From Pseudomonas viciae (lineage in GTDB: Bacteria > Pseudomonadota > Gammaproteobacteria > Pseudomonadales > Pseudomonadaceae): 64,000 nucleotides of DNA. The stretch is from contig NZ_CP035088.1 of the NCBI RefSeq assembly GCF_004786035.1, positions 398,001 to 462,000 of the forward strand, given 5' to 3'. The notes beneath the pieces were generated by a model. The model saw only the letters and a program-made list of their open reading frames with translations. It made no database searches and had not been told where the DNA came from. Below, one piece after another: positions 9,757 through 19,207 of the stretch. The translations under genes and the position numbers were made by a program. Positions within the stretch are counted from its first letter, which is position 1. The number at the start of each line of letters is the position of its first letter.

Positions 9757-11532
9757 GTGATTGTTAGTCCCTGTAATGCACAAAAAATGTCTGCCAAACG
9801 GTTTAGAAACGCTCTGGTAGCGGGCTCGGCCCTGTTGTGCCTGTTCGGCGCGGGCCAACTGTGGGCATTCAGCCTGGATGATGTATCGGCGAAGGCTCAA
9901 GAACTGGCCGGGCAAAAATTTGAAGCCCCGCGCAGCAATCTGCCGAACGAATTCCGCGAAATGAAATTCGCTGACTATCAAAAAATCCGTTTCCGCACCG
10001 AAAAAGCCGAATGGGCCGACCAGAAGACGCCCTTCAGGCTGTCCTTCTATCACCAGGGCATGCATTTCGACACCCCGGTGAAAATCAACGAAATCACCGC
10101 GACGACCGTCGAAGAGATCAAGTACGACCCGTCGCGCTTCGATTTCGGTGACGTGAAGTTCGATCCCAAGGCCACCGAGCAGTTGGGTTACGCGGGTTTC
10201 CGCGTGTTGTACCCGATCAACAAGGCTGACAAGCAAGACGAAATCATGACCATGCTGGGCGCGAGCTACTTCCGCGTCATCGGCAAGGGGCAGACTTACG
10301 GTTTGTCCGCTCGCGGGATGGCCATAGACACCGCGCTGCCGTCTGGCGAGGAGTTCCCGCGTTTTCGCGAGTTCTGGATCCAACGTCCGAAACCGACCGA
10401 CAAGCACCTGGTGATCTTCGCCTTGCTGGATTCGCCACGGGCCACTGGCGCCTATCGCCTGACCGTGCGTCCGGGTACCGATACCATCGTTGACGTGAAG
10501 TCGCGCATGTTCCTGCGTGATCGCGTGACCAAGCTGGGCGTTGCCCCGCTGACCAGCATGTTCCTGTTCGGCGCCAACCAGCCGTCCAAAGTGCTGAACT
10601 ACCGTCGCGAACTGCACGACTCCAGCGGCCTGTCGATCCATGCTGGCAACGGCGAGTGGATCTGGCGTCCGTTGAACAACCCGAAACACCTGGCCGTGAG
10701 CAACTTCTCGGTAGAAAACCCACGTGGTTTCGGCCTGCTGCAACGTGGTCGTGACTTCAGCCACTACGAAGACCTCGACGACCGCTACGAAAAACGCCCA
10801 AGCGCCTGGATCGAACCGAAAGGCGATTGGGGCAAGGGCTCTGTCGATCTGGTGGAAATTCCGACCGCCGACGAGACCAACGACAACATCGTAGCGTTCT
10901 GGAGCCCGGAAAAACTGCCGGAGCCAGGCCAGCCGCTGGACTTCTCCTACCGTCTGCACTGGACCCTCGACGAAGCCAACCTGCATTCGCCGGACAGCGC
11001 CTGGGTCAAGCAGACCCTGCGTTCCACCGGTGACGTGAAGCAATCCAACCTGATCCGCCAGCCGGACGGCAGCGTGGCCTACCTGGTGGATTTCGAAGGT
11101 CCTTCCCTGCAAGCCCTGCCTGAAAACGCCGATGTGCGCAGCCAGGTGAGCGTCGGCGACAACGCCGAGATCGTCGAGAACAGTGTGCGCTACAACCCTG
11201 AAACCAAGGGCTGGCGCCTGACGCTGCGGATGAAGATCAAAGACCCGAGCAAGGCGACCGAAATGCGCGCTGCGCTGGTCCGTCCGCTTGTTCCGGTCGA
11301 GGAGCCTGGCGCGTCGCATTCGGTGACCACCCTGGCCAAGGCCGACAAGATCGCCAAGCAGCAGAACGAGAAAGCGAAAGAAAAAGAGCAAGCAATAGAG
11401 AACGAAAAAGAAGCCAAGGCCGTCAAGGCGGCGTCCGCCGCTGTGGACGCGACCCCAACCCCGCAGGAACCGGAACAGACTGAACAAGTCCTGACCGAGA
11501 CCTGGAGCTATCAGTTGCCTGCCGATGAGTAA
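9757..11532 (+). CDS. opgG: Periplasmic glucan biosynthesis protein OpgG (MdoG)
   Basis: OpgG acts in the periplasm in making osmoregulated periplasmic glucans, with OpgH supplying the beta-glucan backbone. The protein (591 residues from the GTG at 9757, with GAGGG six bases upstream) has a signal peptide around [20 protein letters not shown], then a long MdoG domain beginning [14 protein letters not shown]. After the domain there is a Lys/Glu/Ala-rich tail (about residues 525-575) that the E. coli protein lacks, ending in [13 protein letters not shown]. The 3' end overlaps opgH by eight bases. An ATG at 9787 is an alternative start. Confidence 0.92.
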   Translation: MIVSPCNAQKMSAKRFRNALVAGSALLCLFGAGQLWAFSLDDVSAKAQELAGQKFEAPRSNLPNEFREMKFADYQKIRFRTEKAEWADQKTPFRLSFYHQGMHFDTPVKINEITATTVEEIKYDPSRFDFGDVKFDPKATEQLGYAGFRVLYPINKADKQDEIMTMLGASYFRVIGKGQTYGLSARGMAIDTALPSGEEFPRFREFWIQRPKPTDKHLVIFALLDSPRATGAYRLTVRPGTDTIVDVKSRMFLRDRVTKLGVAPLTSMFLFGANQPSKVLNYRRELHDSSGLSIHAGNGEWIWRPLNNPKHLAVSNFSVENPRGFGLLQRGRDFSHYEDLDDRYEKRPSAWIEPKGDWGKGSVDLVEIPTADETNDNIVAFWSPEKLPEPGQPLDFSYRLHWTLDEANLHSPDSAWVKQTLRSTGDVKQSNLIRQPDGSVAYLVDFEGPSLQALPENADVRSQVSVGDNAEIVENSVRYNPETKGWRLTLRMKIKDPSKATEMRAALVRPLVPVEEPGASHSVTTLAKADKIAKQQNEKAKEKEQAIENEKEAKAVKAASAAVDATPTPQEPEQTEQVLTETWSYQLPADE

Positions 11533-14095
11533 TACTCCCGTACAGCCAGAGTCTCTCAGCGAGTATCTGGCACATTTGCCAATGACCGACGAGCAGCGCG
11601 CCGAACTGGCGGGCTGCAAGTCCTTCAGCGAACTGCACGCACGCCTGTCGTCTTCGACCTTTGACGCACCTGCCGAGGCGGCACAAGCCTCGGTAGGCCG
11701 TCGCCTGACCCTGAGCACCGCTGAGGAACTCCAGGACGCCGAGATGCTGGCAGTCGATGCCAGCGGTCGCGTGTGCCTGAAGGCGACACCGCCGATTCGT
11801 CGGACCAAAGTCGTGCCGGAGCCGTGGCGTACCAATATCCTGGTGCGTGGCTGGCGGCGCCTGACCGGTCGCACCAATCCGCCGAAGCCGCCCAAGGATG
11901 AGCGGGTATTGCCCCATGCGCGCTGGCGCACCGTGGGTTCGACCCGCCGCTATATCCTGCTGATATTGATGCTCGGCCAGACCATCGTCGCCGGCTGGTA
12001 CATGAAAGGCATCATGCCGTACCAGGGTTGGTCGTTCGTGGACCTGGAAGAAGTCCTGCACCAACCGCTGTTGCAGACCGCCACGCAGGTGCTGCCCTAT
12101 GCGCTGCAAACCAGCATCCTGATTCTGTTCGGGATTCTGTTCTGCTGGGTGTCGGCCGGTTTCTGGACGGCGCTGATGGGCTTCCTCGAGTTGCTCACCG
12201 GCCACGACAAATACCGGATCTCCGGTGCCAGTGCCGGCAACGAGCCGATTCCCAAGGACGCCCGCACCGCGCTGGTGATGCCGATCTGTAACGAAGACGT
12301 GCCGCGGGTGTTTGCCGGTTTGCGCGCGACCTTCGAGTCGGTGGCCGCCACCGGTGACCTGGATCGCTTCGACTTCTTCGTGCTCAGCGACAGTAACGAA
12401 AGCGATATCTGCGTGGCCGAGCAACAGGCCTGGCTGGATGTCTGTCGTGAAGCCGGGGGCTTCGGCAAGATCTTCTATCGCCGCCGTCGCCGTCGCGTGA
12501 AGCGCAAGAGCGGCAACCTCGACGACTTCTGCCGTCGCTGGGGCAGCGAATACAAGTACATGGTCGTGCTCGACGCCGACAGCGTCATGAGCGGTACGTG
12601 CCTGACCAGTCTGGTGCGCCTGATGGAAGCCACGCCGGACGCTGGCATCATCCAGACCGCTCCACGTGCCTCGGGCATGGACACGCTGTATGCACGCATG
12701 CAGCAGTTCGCCACGCGGGTGTACGGTCCGTTGTTCACCGCTGGCCTGCACTTCTGGCAGTTGGGTGAGTCCCACTACTGGGGCCACAACGCGATCATCC
12801 GCATGAAGCCGTTCATCGAGCACTGCGCCCTGGCGCCGTTGCCCGGCAAAGGCGCGTTCGCCGGTGCGATCCTGTCCCACGATTTCGTCGAAGCTGCGCT
12901 GATGCGTCGTGCCGGCTGGGGCGTGTGGATTGCCTATGACCTGCCGGGCAGCTACGAAGAACTGCCGCCGAACCTGTTGGACGAGCTCAAGCGCGACCGT
13001 CGCTGGTGCCACGGCAACCTGATGAACTTCCGGCTGTTCCTGGTCAAGGGCATGCACCCGGTGCATCGTGCGGTGTTCCTGACCGGCGTGATGTCCTACC
13101 TGTCGGCACCCCTGTGGTTCTTCTTCCTGGTGCTGTCCACTGCGCTGCTGGCGGTGAACACGCTGATGGAGCCGCAGTACTTCCTCGAGCCGCGTCAGCT
13201 CTATCCGTTGTGGCCACAATGGCACCCGGAAAAAGCCATCGCCCTGTTCTCGACCACTATCGTGCTGCTGTTCCTGCCCAAGTTGCTGAGTATCGTGCTG
13301 ATCTGGGCCAAGGGTGCGAAGGAGTTCGGTGGCAAGTTCAAGGTGACGCTGTCGATGCTGCTGGAGATGCTGTTCTCCATGCTGCTGGCGCCGGTGCGGA
13401 TGATTTTCCACACCCGTTTCGTGCTCGCCGCTTTCCTGGGCTGGGCGGCAACCTGGAACTCGCCGCAACGTGACGACGACTCCACGCCGTGGAGCGAAGC
13501 GCTCAAGCGCCACGGTCCGCAGACTCTGCTGGGCTTCTTCTGGGCCTTGCTGGTGATCTGGCTGAACCCGAGCTTCTTGTGGTGGCTGGTGCCGATCGTT
13601 GGTTCCTTGATGCTGTCGATCCCGGTATCGGTGATTTCCAGCCGCGTGGGCCTGGGCTTGAAGTCCCGTGATGAAAGCCTGTTCCTGATCCCCGAGGAAT
13701 ACGCACCGCCGCAGGAACTGCTGTCGACGGACCAGTACACCCATGAAAATCGTTGGCACGCGCTGAACGACGGTTTCATCCGGGCGGTGGTCGATCCACA
13801 ACAGAACGCCTTGGCGTATGCGCTGGCAACCTCACGGCACGGCCAGGCCGAGCCGATTGAATGGCTGCGGGTCGAGCGCGTTCGTCACGCGCTGAAGGCC
13901 GGTCCGGCCGGGTTGAGCAACAGCGAGCGATTGGCGCTGCTGAGCGACCCGGTGGCCTTGTCCCGCCTGCATGAGCAAGTCTGGAGCGAGGCTCATCCCG
14001 AGTGGTTGGCGGCGTGGCGCGAATCGGTCAAGGCCGATCCCCATGCACCGCTGCTACCGCTTCAGCCGGTGAGCGCACAGCCTCAAGTGGCCTGA
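11525..14095 (+). CDS. opgH: Glucan biosynthesis glucosyltransferase H
   Basis: OpgH is the inner-membrane glycosyltransferase family 2 enzyme that polymerises UDP-glucose into the glucan backbone and exports it. The 856-residue protein has a cytoplasmic N-terminal domain, membrane segments near 140-160 and 190-220, the catalytic domain with MPICNED, SDSNESD and LDADSVM, the [10 protein letters not shown] motif matching Q/RxxRW, and a C-terminal block of hydrophobic segments. It overlaps opgG and ends just before a strong terminator, so opgGH is a two-gene operon. Confidence 0.95.
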   Translation: MSNTPVQPESLSEYLAHLPMTDEQRAELAGCKSFSELHARLSSSTFDAPAEAAQASVGRRLTLSTAEELQDAEMLAVDASGRVCLKATPPIRRTKVVPEPWRTNILVRGWRRLTGRTNPPKPPKDERVLPHARWRTVGSTRRYILLILMLGQTIVAGWYMKGIMPYQGWSFVDLEEVLHQPLLQTATQVLPYALQTSILILFGILFCWVSAGFWTALMGFLELLTGHDKYRISGASAGNEPIPKDARTALVMPICNEDVPRVFAGLRATFESVAATGDLDRFDFFVLSDSNESDICVAEQQAWLDVCREAGGFGKIFYRRRRRRVKRKSGNLDDFCRRWGSEYKYMVVLDADSVMSGTCLTSLVRLMEATPDAGIIQTAPRASGMDTLYARMQQFATRVYGPLFTAGLHFWQLGESHYWGHNAIIRMKPFIEHCALAPLPGKGAFAGAILSHDFVEAALMRRAGWGVWIAYDLPGSYEELPPNLLDELKRDRRWCHGNLMNFRLFLVKGMHPVHRAVFLTGVMSYLSAPLWFFFLVLSTALLAVNTLMEPQYFLEPRQLYPLWPQWHPEKAIALFSTTIVLLFLPKLLSIVLIWAKGAKEFGGKFKVTLSMLLEMLFSMLLAPVRMIFHTRFVLAAFLGWAATWNSPQRDDDSTPWSEALKRHGPQTLLGFFWALLVIWLNPSFLWWLVPIVGSLMLSIPVSVISSRVGLGLKSRDESLFLIPEEYAPPQELLSTDQYTHENRWHALNDGFIRAVVDPQQNALAYALATSRHGQAEPIEWLRVERVRHALKAGPAGLSNSERLALLSDPVALSRLHEQVWSEAHPEWLAAWRESVKADPHAPLLPLQPVSAQPQVA

Positions 14096-14100
14096 TACGC

Positions 14101-14138
14101 AAAAAGCCCCGCTTCTGAAAGGAAGCGGGGCTTTTTGT
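14101..14138 (+). terminator. Intrinsic terminator of opgGH
   Basis: AGCCCCGCTTC and GAAGCGGGGCT form an 11-base-pair GC-rich stem with a short loop, followed by TTTTTG. It starts five bases after the opgH stop. Confidence 0.93.
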
Positions 14139-14354
14139 TGGGTGCATTTTATCTGTGGCACCGCATTGACTGTGGACCCCCGCGACACAATCACTTGGCT
14201 TTAGTCACGTATAACCGCCAGGACATAAATGTGCAGACGCCCCAGGCATGAGCATTCCGTCGACGTGGCGTAAAGGAATGAAGGGGGATCGGATGAAAAT
14301 ATCCAGGCGCTGACTTTCGCTCTCGTTGCTCAGGGGCATGTCCGCTGAGAAGCA
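14139..14354. other. Gap between the opgH terminator and the Rhs gene
   Basis: No reading frame, REP or promoter is convincing here. It lies downstream of the Rhs gene, where an immunity gene would be expected, and none is present. Confidence 0.5.
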
Positions 14355-15350
14355 TTAGCTTCGTCGTATATCAATGGCCTCTGGTACCCGCGATTCGGGG
14401 GCAACCTCTCTAGCACTATACCCGTTCAAACTCCTCACTGAGAGAGGCACAGGTTCAACGGCTAAGCTAGAAACGCTTGGTCTAGGTCGGAATGACACGT
14501 CGGTGATGGGGGGAGCAGACGGCCGCCCCTTTCGAGCTACTTTATGTAGGGTCGAAGCCGCAGCGCTGAGAGTGCTAAAGGTAGAAATCGCCAGGAAACC
14601 GGTGAAGAGTTTGTCATAGAGTGATGCTTCGAAAGCGTAGGCATCATAGCGGTTCAAAGCCACATAAGCCCCTGCCGCAATAAAACCGGAAATTCTGCTA
14701 GCTATTTTAGTCACACGTCCGAATGTACGATTTCCGACTCCGGGGATCCACGTTACTGCTCGTTGGGGGATGAAAGGAACCGCGTAGGCGCCGATAATCT
14801 CCAAGAGCGCGTTAGCAAACCATCCATGTACATTCCATTTTCCTGTGGGATCCCTACGATTGACGGGATCCCCCCCACAATATGCATAGCTATTCAGGCC
14901 GCCTTCTCCAAATGGGCTCAAGCTATCGGGCCGGTTGAAACGCATGAGCACTGGGTTGAAGGCCCGGTGTCCGTTTCCCAGCAAATAGTGGCCGGTAGTC
15001 GAGTCAGCACGTTCTCCGTTGAAGCCCGTAAGGCTGGCAAAGCTCCCTGCCACAGAACGATGGCCATACGGGGTATAGACCGATCTCGCATCGAATGCCT
15101 GCAGCACCGAGCGTTGTTTATCGGTGATCAATAAGGCCGTACGTGGGATACGCCCGTTATGGCGTTCTGCAAGCAATTCGTCCTGGTATTGAAAAATCCG
15201 GTAACTAACGCCGCCTTCGATCTCCGTCACCAGAACGTCCTTTTGATAGAAGCGTCTCTGATGGGGTTGCCCTGCAGGCGTGCGGCCAACCAGGCGGTCA
15301 AGTGCATCGTAGCGATAGGCTATTAAGGCGCGATCAGATGAGCTGGGCAT
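14355..15350 (-). CDS. Orphan Rhs-core protein with variable C-terminal (toxin-like) domain
   Basis: The N-terminal part carries Rhs/YD-type sequence: AYRYDALDRLVGR, then the Rhs-associated core GFNGERADSTTGHYLLGNGHR through NSYAYCGGDPVNRRDPTG. After DPTG the remaining roughly 160 residues look like a variable C-terminal domain, with hydrophobic stretches (FIAAGAYVALN, FLAISTFSTLSAAAS) and a Pro/Ser/Arg-rich end that I do not recognise. Full Rhs proteins exceed 1,000 residues; this short form is a common orphan in fluorescens-group strains. The start at 15350 (MPSSSDRAL) is preferred because GGGGAAG lies just upstream; the frame extends to an ATG at 15386. No immunity gene follows. Confidence 0.7.
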   Translation of the reverse strand: MPSSSDRALIAYRYDALDRLVGRTPAGQPHQRRFYQKDVLVTEIEGGVSYRIFQYQDELLAERHNGRIPRTALLITDKQRSVLQAFDARSVYTPYGHRSVAGSFASLTGFNGERADSTTGHYLLGNGHRAFNPVLMRFNRPDSLSPFGEGGLNSYAYCGGDPVNRRDPTGKWNVHGWFANALLEIIGAYAVPFIPQRAVTWIPGVGNRTFGRVTKIASRISGFIAAGAYVALNRYDAYAFEASLYDKLFTGFLAISTFSTLSAAASTLHKVARKGRPSAPPITDVSFRPRPSVSSLAVEPVPLSVRSLNGYSAREVAPESRVPEAIDIRRS

Positions 15351-15386
15351 CACCACTTCCCCGCAGTTGGAGCATTGATCCCACAT

Positions 15387-15779
15387 TTACCGTACTGAAA
15401 GCGGATGTCAACCTAGCAGAACTGTTAGGTTTGAGCGTTATCTCCCGGTACGGAAACTATCAAGTATTAATACATCGTAATGTTACGGAGTAGGTGGCGG
15501 GAGAAAGTTATGGCACTAAATAAACATATCAAGTGTCATGTTTGAAGTGGTAAACATCTGAAAGATAAAGAAACAATAAACTTAAAGTATCGACTTTATG
15601 GGTTGTCAGGAATGGGTTAGCCGTATTAAAGATAGACAATGGCGTTGGAGTGAAAGCGAGGGGGGTAGAAATATTCAGATAGACTAAGTCCTGCTTGTGA
15701 GCTTTACAGAGCGAATTCGGGTCGCTAAAGTTCGGCCGGCAAGTTTGGGTGTTGTCTCTTGAAAGGGTTGTAGCGCTGA
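15387..15779. other. AT-rich left edge of the accessory island
   Basis: This roughly 390-base gap separates the divergent Rhs gene and aminotransferase gene. It is much more AT-rich than the upstream core genome and should hold both promoters. Candidate pairs such as TTGAGC (15431) with AACTAT (15455), or TTGTCA (15603) with TATTAA (15624), are weak or poorly spaced. A 105-codon minus-strand frame here looks non-coding. No integrase, tRNA or attachment-like repeat is visible. Confidence 0.5.
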
Positions 15780-16973
15780 ATGAAATTTTTACCTGGCCAT
15801 AAAAATAATAACCTGACAGAGCTGGAAGTTTTTGGCTTGTCTGCAAAGTACAATCTTGCAGATGGACATAGTTATATTTCGGCGAAGGAACATTTTGGTT
15901 CGGTGTTGTCCGAGTTACCCGAGTTATGGGGCTCTGCGGTTGAGATGCCGATTCCGGAGATGGAGGTTTTATTTAAGAACAAGTTTGCCGAGTACTTTGC
16001 CCTGGACGGGTTGAGAAGACACTCGCACTTCTCCGTTTGTCCCACTGCGTCTAACAGTATCGACATCGTCGGAGCGTGGGCAAGATCAAAGAATTACAAG
16101 GTTGGGCTCGTGGAGCCGACGTTTGATAACCTAGCCCAGTTACTACGGCGCAGAGAAGTCGCCCTCGAGGCCATTCCCGAAAAAGTCGTTGTCGATCCGG
16201 CGCTGCTGGAGGATCTTGTTCGGGATAGGCGCCTTGATGCGCTATTCCTGGTTAACCCGAATAATCCAACAGGGGTCGCACTTGATGCGATCGCGATGTC
16301 GAATGTTATCGACTTGTGTCATCGACACGATGTGATCTTGATCCTCGATACTTCTTTCCGGTTCTGCCACCAGACCAACATAGACGAATATGCGCTCCTC
16401 AGCGATAAGGGGGTGTCATTTATAGTCTTGGAGGATACCGGTAAGCAATGGCCGACACTCGACACCAAGGCCAGCCTGCTTTCCTACAGCGAGGATCTGG
16501 CGGCTGACATACGGAACATCTACGAAGAGATTTACTTGTGCTGCTCTAATTTTTCATTAAGAGTGATTGTTGCATTTATCGACGAGACCCTGAAGAAAGG
16601 GGGGCTTTCGTATATGCATTCCATCGTCATGAAAAATATCGAAATCGCCCGCTCGGAATTAGAAAACGCCCTGGTTGCCATTGAAACAGTCGGGCCAAGT
16701 TCAATAATGACTGTCATGTGGCTCAATATTGAAAAAACAGGTCTGTCGGATCTTGAACTGACTGATTATCTCGCTAAATGTGACGTGGCGGTCTTGCCGG
16801 GGAGATATTTTTATTGGAACAGTCATCAGGTTGCGGGACACAACCGTATCAGGATCGCCCTAATGAAACCTGATGGACAGTTCCTTTCTTCAATTTTGCG
16901 ATTAAAACAAGCGTTAATAGAGCTTGCTTTAATTTCCGCGTGCAAAAACAAATGCCTGGCGGAGGTGCTCTAA
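15780..16973 (+). CDS. PLP-dependent class I/II aminotransferase of the island
   Basis: This 397-residue protein is a fold-type I PLP enzyme. It shows NPNNPTG (159-165), the cofactor Asp in LILDTSF (Asp190), the probable Schiff-base Lys222 in LEDTGKQWPTLDTK, and an Arg pair in HNRIRIAL (356, 358) expected to bind the substrate carboxylate. The EDTGKxWPT form of the lysine motif is unlike housekeeping AspC or HisC and, as I recall, resembles stand-alone enzymes of peptide-antibiotic pathways such as the VioD (capreomycidine synthase) group; that link is an inference. The reaction could be transamination or a PLP-dependent elimination/cyclisation. Its stop shares one base with the next start (TAATG). 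The ribosome site AAAGGG is 12 bases away, so the start is less certain. Confidence 0.82.
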   Translation: MKFLPGHKNNNLTELEVFGLSAKYNLADGHSYISAKEHFGSVLSELPELWGSAVEMPIPEMEVLFKNKFAEYFALDGLRRHSHFSVCPTASNSIDIVGAWARSKNYKVGLVEPTFDNLAQLLRRREVALEAIPEKVVVDPALLEDLVRDRRLDALFLVNPNNPTGVALDAIAMSNVIDLCHRHDVILILDTSFRFCHQTNIDEYALLSDKGVSFIVLEDTGKQWPTLDTKASLLSYSEDLAADIRNIYEEIYLCCSNFSLRVIVAFIDETLKKGGLSYMHSIVMKNIEIARSELENALVAIETVGPSSIMTVMWLNIEKTGLSDLELTDYLAKCDVAVLPGRYFYWNSHQVAGHNRIRIALMKPDGQFLSSILRLKQALIELALISACKNKCLAEVL

Positions 16974-17914
16974 TGAGAAAGGTTCTGGTGACAGGTGACT
17001 TTGATGTTGGAGGACATTTATTTCCAGATGATGTGGAAGTTGTTCATATTCGATGCCCCGTTGATGAACAGCAGATCATGGATGTCTTGCCCTACGTGCA
17101 TGACTATATTTTGGGAGGGCCGGAGTATCTATCCTCTCATCTAATGGAGGTCGCCGTTCGGCTAGAGAACGTGGTTGTGATGGGAACCAGTATCTCCAGC
17201 TTCGTGGACATGGAGTGCGCTACGAAAAAAGGTATTAAATTAGCCAATACACCCAGTATGAACGTTCAGGCAGTGACAGAGTTTACGTTGGCAATGATCA
17301 CTGTTTCCTTGGCAAAAGTATTTGAGAGTGTTGAGAATGTCAAAGAGGGGGCCGGCTGGATACAGACACCTAGGCTATCATTGTCGAAATTGAGAGTAGG
17401 TTTTGTTGGAATGGGGGCGATTGCCAGTGAGATGGCACATCAACTCCATCTACGCGAATGTACAACCATGTACTACTGGTCTAGAAGCAGGAGGGTCGGG
17501 CTGGAGACGTCGTTGGGGTTACGATATGCAACCTTGGTCGAGATGGTTAACACCGTTGATATTTTATGTATTCATCTCAAAGGTTGCGCTGAAACGTACA
17601 ATCTTATCGATGAATTTATATTGGCGGGCGCGTCAACAAAACTGAAAATACTGAATATGTCCAATCCGAAGATAATCTGTCCGGCTGCACTTAAAAAATA
17701 TCTTCAGAATAATGCAGATGCGTTTTGTTTTATAGACGGCTATTACAATGAATGGGTGGATAATAAAGGCCAGCATAGTGATCCGTATGGCTTACTCTCC
17801 TTGCCCGCCAAAAATCTAGTAGTAACATCACATTTGGCAGGGCAGGAACAAGAGGTCGTAAACAGTATTTTTATGCAGGCCAAGCGAACTCTTGAACTTA
17901 CTATTGAACGCTGA
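16973..17914 (+). CDS. D-isomer-specific 2-hydroxyacid dehydrogenase homologue with altered active site
   Basis: This 313-residue protein matches the NAD-dependent D-2-hydroxyacid dehydrogenase family: the substrate-domain segment IKLANTPSMNVQAVTEFTLAM, a Rossmann motif GFVGMGAIA (third Gly replaced by Ala), and a catalytic-type His287 in VTSHLAGQ. The segment that normally reads NxxRGxxVDxxAL reads NMSNPKIICPAAL (228-240), so the catalytic Arg is Asn231; Glu260 may be the family Glu. It may act on an unusual keto acid, or may not be a dehydrogenase. The ATG at 16973 has GGAGG eight bases upstream and overlaps the aminotransferase stop, so the two are coupled. Confidence 0.8.
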   Translation: MRKVLVTGDFDVGGHLFPDDVEVVHIRCPVDEQQIMDVLPYVHDYILGGPEYLSSHLMEVAVRLENVVVMGTSISSFVDMECATKKGIKLANTPSMNVQAVTEFTLAMITVSLAKVFESVENVKEGAGWIQTPRLSLSKLRVGFVGMGAIASEMAHQLHLRECTTMYYWSRSRRVGLETSLGLRYATLVEMVNTVDILCIHLKGCAETYNLIDEFILAGASTKLKILNMSNPKIICPAALKKYLQNNADAFCFIDGYYNEWVDNKGQHSDPYGLLSLPAKNLVVTSHLAGQEQEVVNSIFMQAKRTLELTIER

Positions 17915-18183
17915 GAGACCGTCGAATGTCGGGGGCAACTCTTCATGTCTAACTTATTATTTAGCCACTAACAGTGTAAACATTAGCAGGGTGTGCGCAA
18001 TTATTTAATAATTTGTCTGCTGTTTGTTTGTAAAACTCGTCCCAGTGAGTTTTATCGCGTCAGTTCTCAAAGGCCAAACCACGTCAGTTTTCGTAACGGC
18101 ACCGCTAAGGGGTGCCGTACACAAAGTAAATATATTGAAACGTTTGAATCTCAAGGGATTACAGCATGCGGAGAGTAGTGCGA
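17915..18183. other. Gap before the spermidine-synthase-like gene, with a hairpin
   Basis: This AT-rich 269-base gap contains a perfect 8-base-pair stem, ACGGCACC (18096-18103) with GGTGCCGT (18111-18118), and a seven-base loop. No T-run follows, so it is not a standard terminator; it could be an RNA-processing or attenuation element. A 61-codon frame (17993-18178) has no usable ribosome site. Confidence 0.45.
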
Positions 18184-19056
18184 ATGAATAAAATTCCAGA
18201 ATCAATATTATTGCGAGAGCCTATTTCCAAAGGCGTTGATAGAACGTGGGAAATATATAAAATCCACTTCCAGGGTAAAACAAAATTTCAGGATATGCTG
18301 ATAGCCGACACGGCCCATGGCGTTACTTTATTTTGTAATAATGAGCGACAAAGCTCTGAGTTAAGTCAATTGGCCTACCATGAAGGGCAAGTGATGCCGG
18401 CTCTCTTGAGTATGCCGACTCTGCCGAAAACTGCTCTGGTCATTGGCTCCTCCGAAGGCGTGGCTGTAAAAATACTGCAAGACGCCGGCGTGGAGCATGT
18501 AACACATGTTGATATTGATGAAGAGTGTATGGTGGCCTGCGGCGAATTTTTACCATACGGCTATACAAGCGAAGAAATAATAAAATACACGAGCGCCGGT
18601 AGCGACGATGCTTTGAAAATTATATTTGCGGATGGTAAAGAATACATAAGAAGCTTGCTCGATAAAACCACGCGGTATGATCTCATCGTAATGGATATTC
18701 CGGATGAGGGGCCTGAAACGGAGTCTCTTTATAACGAGCCGTTTTGGCATGAAGTGAAGTCGCTACTTACGCCCAGTGGCGCCTTTATTACGCAAGCAGG
18801 AAACTCAAGTTTGTGGCGATATAAGACCCTTAAAAAATCCTATGACAGAATGAAGAAAGTATTCCACCATGTGACGTATTTCGAAGTGGATGAGCAGGAT
18901 TGGGTTTGGCTGGTAGGGCATGTAGGGGATGTGGAGCTATCCATCGAACAGATGCAAACGAAGTTGATCGAAAGTAAATATAATCCTCAGCACATTGATG
19001 CGGTATCACTTTCAAGATCGGTAATTGCTCCTAAGGTAATACGTACGCCGTGTTGA
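18184..19056 (+). CDS. Spermidine-synthase-like (SpeE-family) aminopropyl/SAM-dependent transferase
   Basis: This 290-residue protein has the SpeE layout: a short N-terminal beta domain, QSSELSQLAYHEG (57-68, with the family YHE), the cofactor loop ALVIGSSEG (84-92), HVDID (108-112), ADGKEY (149-154) and the catalytic-type VMDIPDEGPE with Asp171 and Asp174. The normally strict GGGDG loop is GSSEG, so the cofactor-contacting Asp is Glu. Polyamine synthases move an aminopropyl group from decarboxylated SAM to an amine; the changed loop leaves open a different acceptor or use of SAM itself. The start at 18184 has GGAGAG eight bases upstream; an ATG at 18166 is also in frame. It is probably part of the biosynthetic set with the two upstream genes. 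Confidence 0.82.
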   Translation: MNKIPESILLREPISKGVDRTWEIYKIHFQGKTKFQDMLIADTAHGVTLFCNNERQSSELSQLAYHEGQVMPALLSMPTLPKTALVIGSSEGVAVKILQDAGVEHVTHVDIDEECMVACGEFLPYGYTSEEIIKYTSAGSDDALKIIFADGKEYIRSLLDKTTRYDLIVMDIPDEGPETESLYNEPFWHEVKSLLTPSGAFITQAGNSSLWRYKTLKKSYDRMKKVFHHVTYFEVDEQDWVWLVGHVGDVELSIEQMQTKLIESKYNPQHIDAVSLSRSVIAPKVIRTPC

Positions 19057-19135
19057 ACGTATGGATGTGATCTGAGCAAACACAGCGATGGCGTTAATTC
19101 GCATCAGTGATCCCATTGTGAACGCCCCAAAGTAA

Positions 19136-19190
19136 TGATTACTCACCCATTTTATAATCGATGTCGAAACTTAAAAAAGGTGAGTAATCA
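19136..19190. repeat. Perfect 12-base inverted repeat in a convergent gap
   Basis: TGATTACTCACC (19136-19147) and GGTGAGTAATCA (19179-19190) are exact reverse complements separated by 31 bases. It lies between the convergent spermidine-synthase-like and VOC genes, with an A-run (19173-19178) inside the right arm that would read as a T-run on the minus strand. It may be a bidirectional terminator or the scar of a small element. Confidence 0.7.
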
Positions 19191-19207
19191 ATAAGTGGTC
19201 TGATGTA

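Noticed and set aside
9583..13801. Very long minus-strand open frames (782 and 792 codons) opposite opgG and opgH
   Set aside because: They mirror real genes in GC-rich DNA, have no recognisable domains and show His/Gln/Arg-rich shadow composition.
15529..15846. 105-codon minus-strand frame in the island's left gap
   Set aside because: Overlaps the aminotransferase start, composition looks random, no domain recognised.
17993..18178. 61-codon frame before the spermidine-synthase-like gene
   Set aside because: The GTG start lacks a properly spaced ribosome site and the frame contains the GC hairpin; left as unsupported.
15780..19056. Staphylopine/pseudopaline-like metallophore cluster
   Set aside because: There is no nicotianamine-synthase-like plus opine-dehydrogenase pair and no TonB receptor; the dehydrogenase here is of the D-2-hydroxyacid family.
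19136..19190. Insertion sequence ends
   Set aside because: The arms enclose only 31 bases and no transposase or target duplication is visible.
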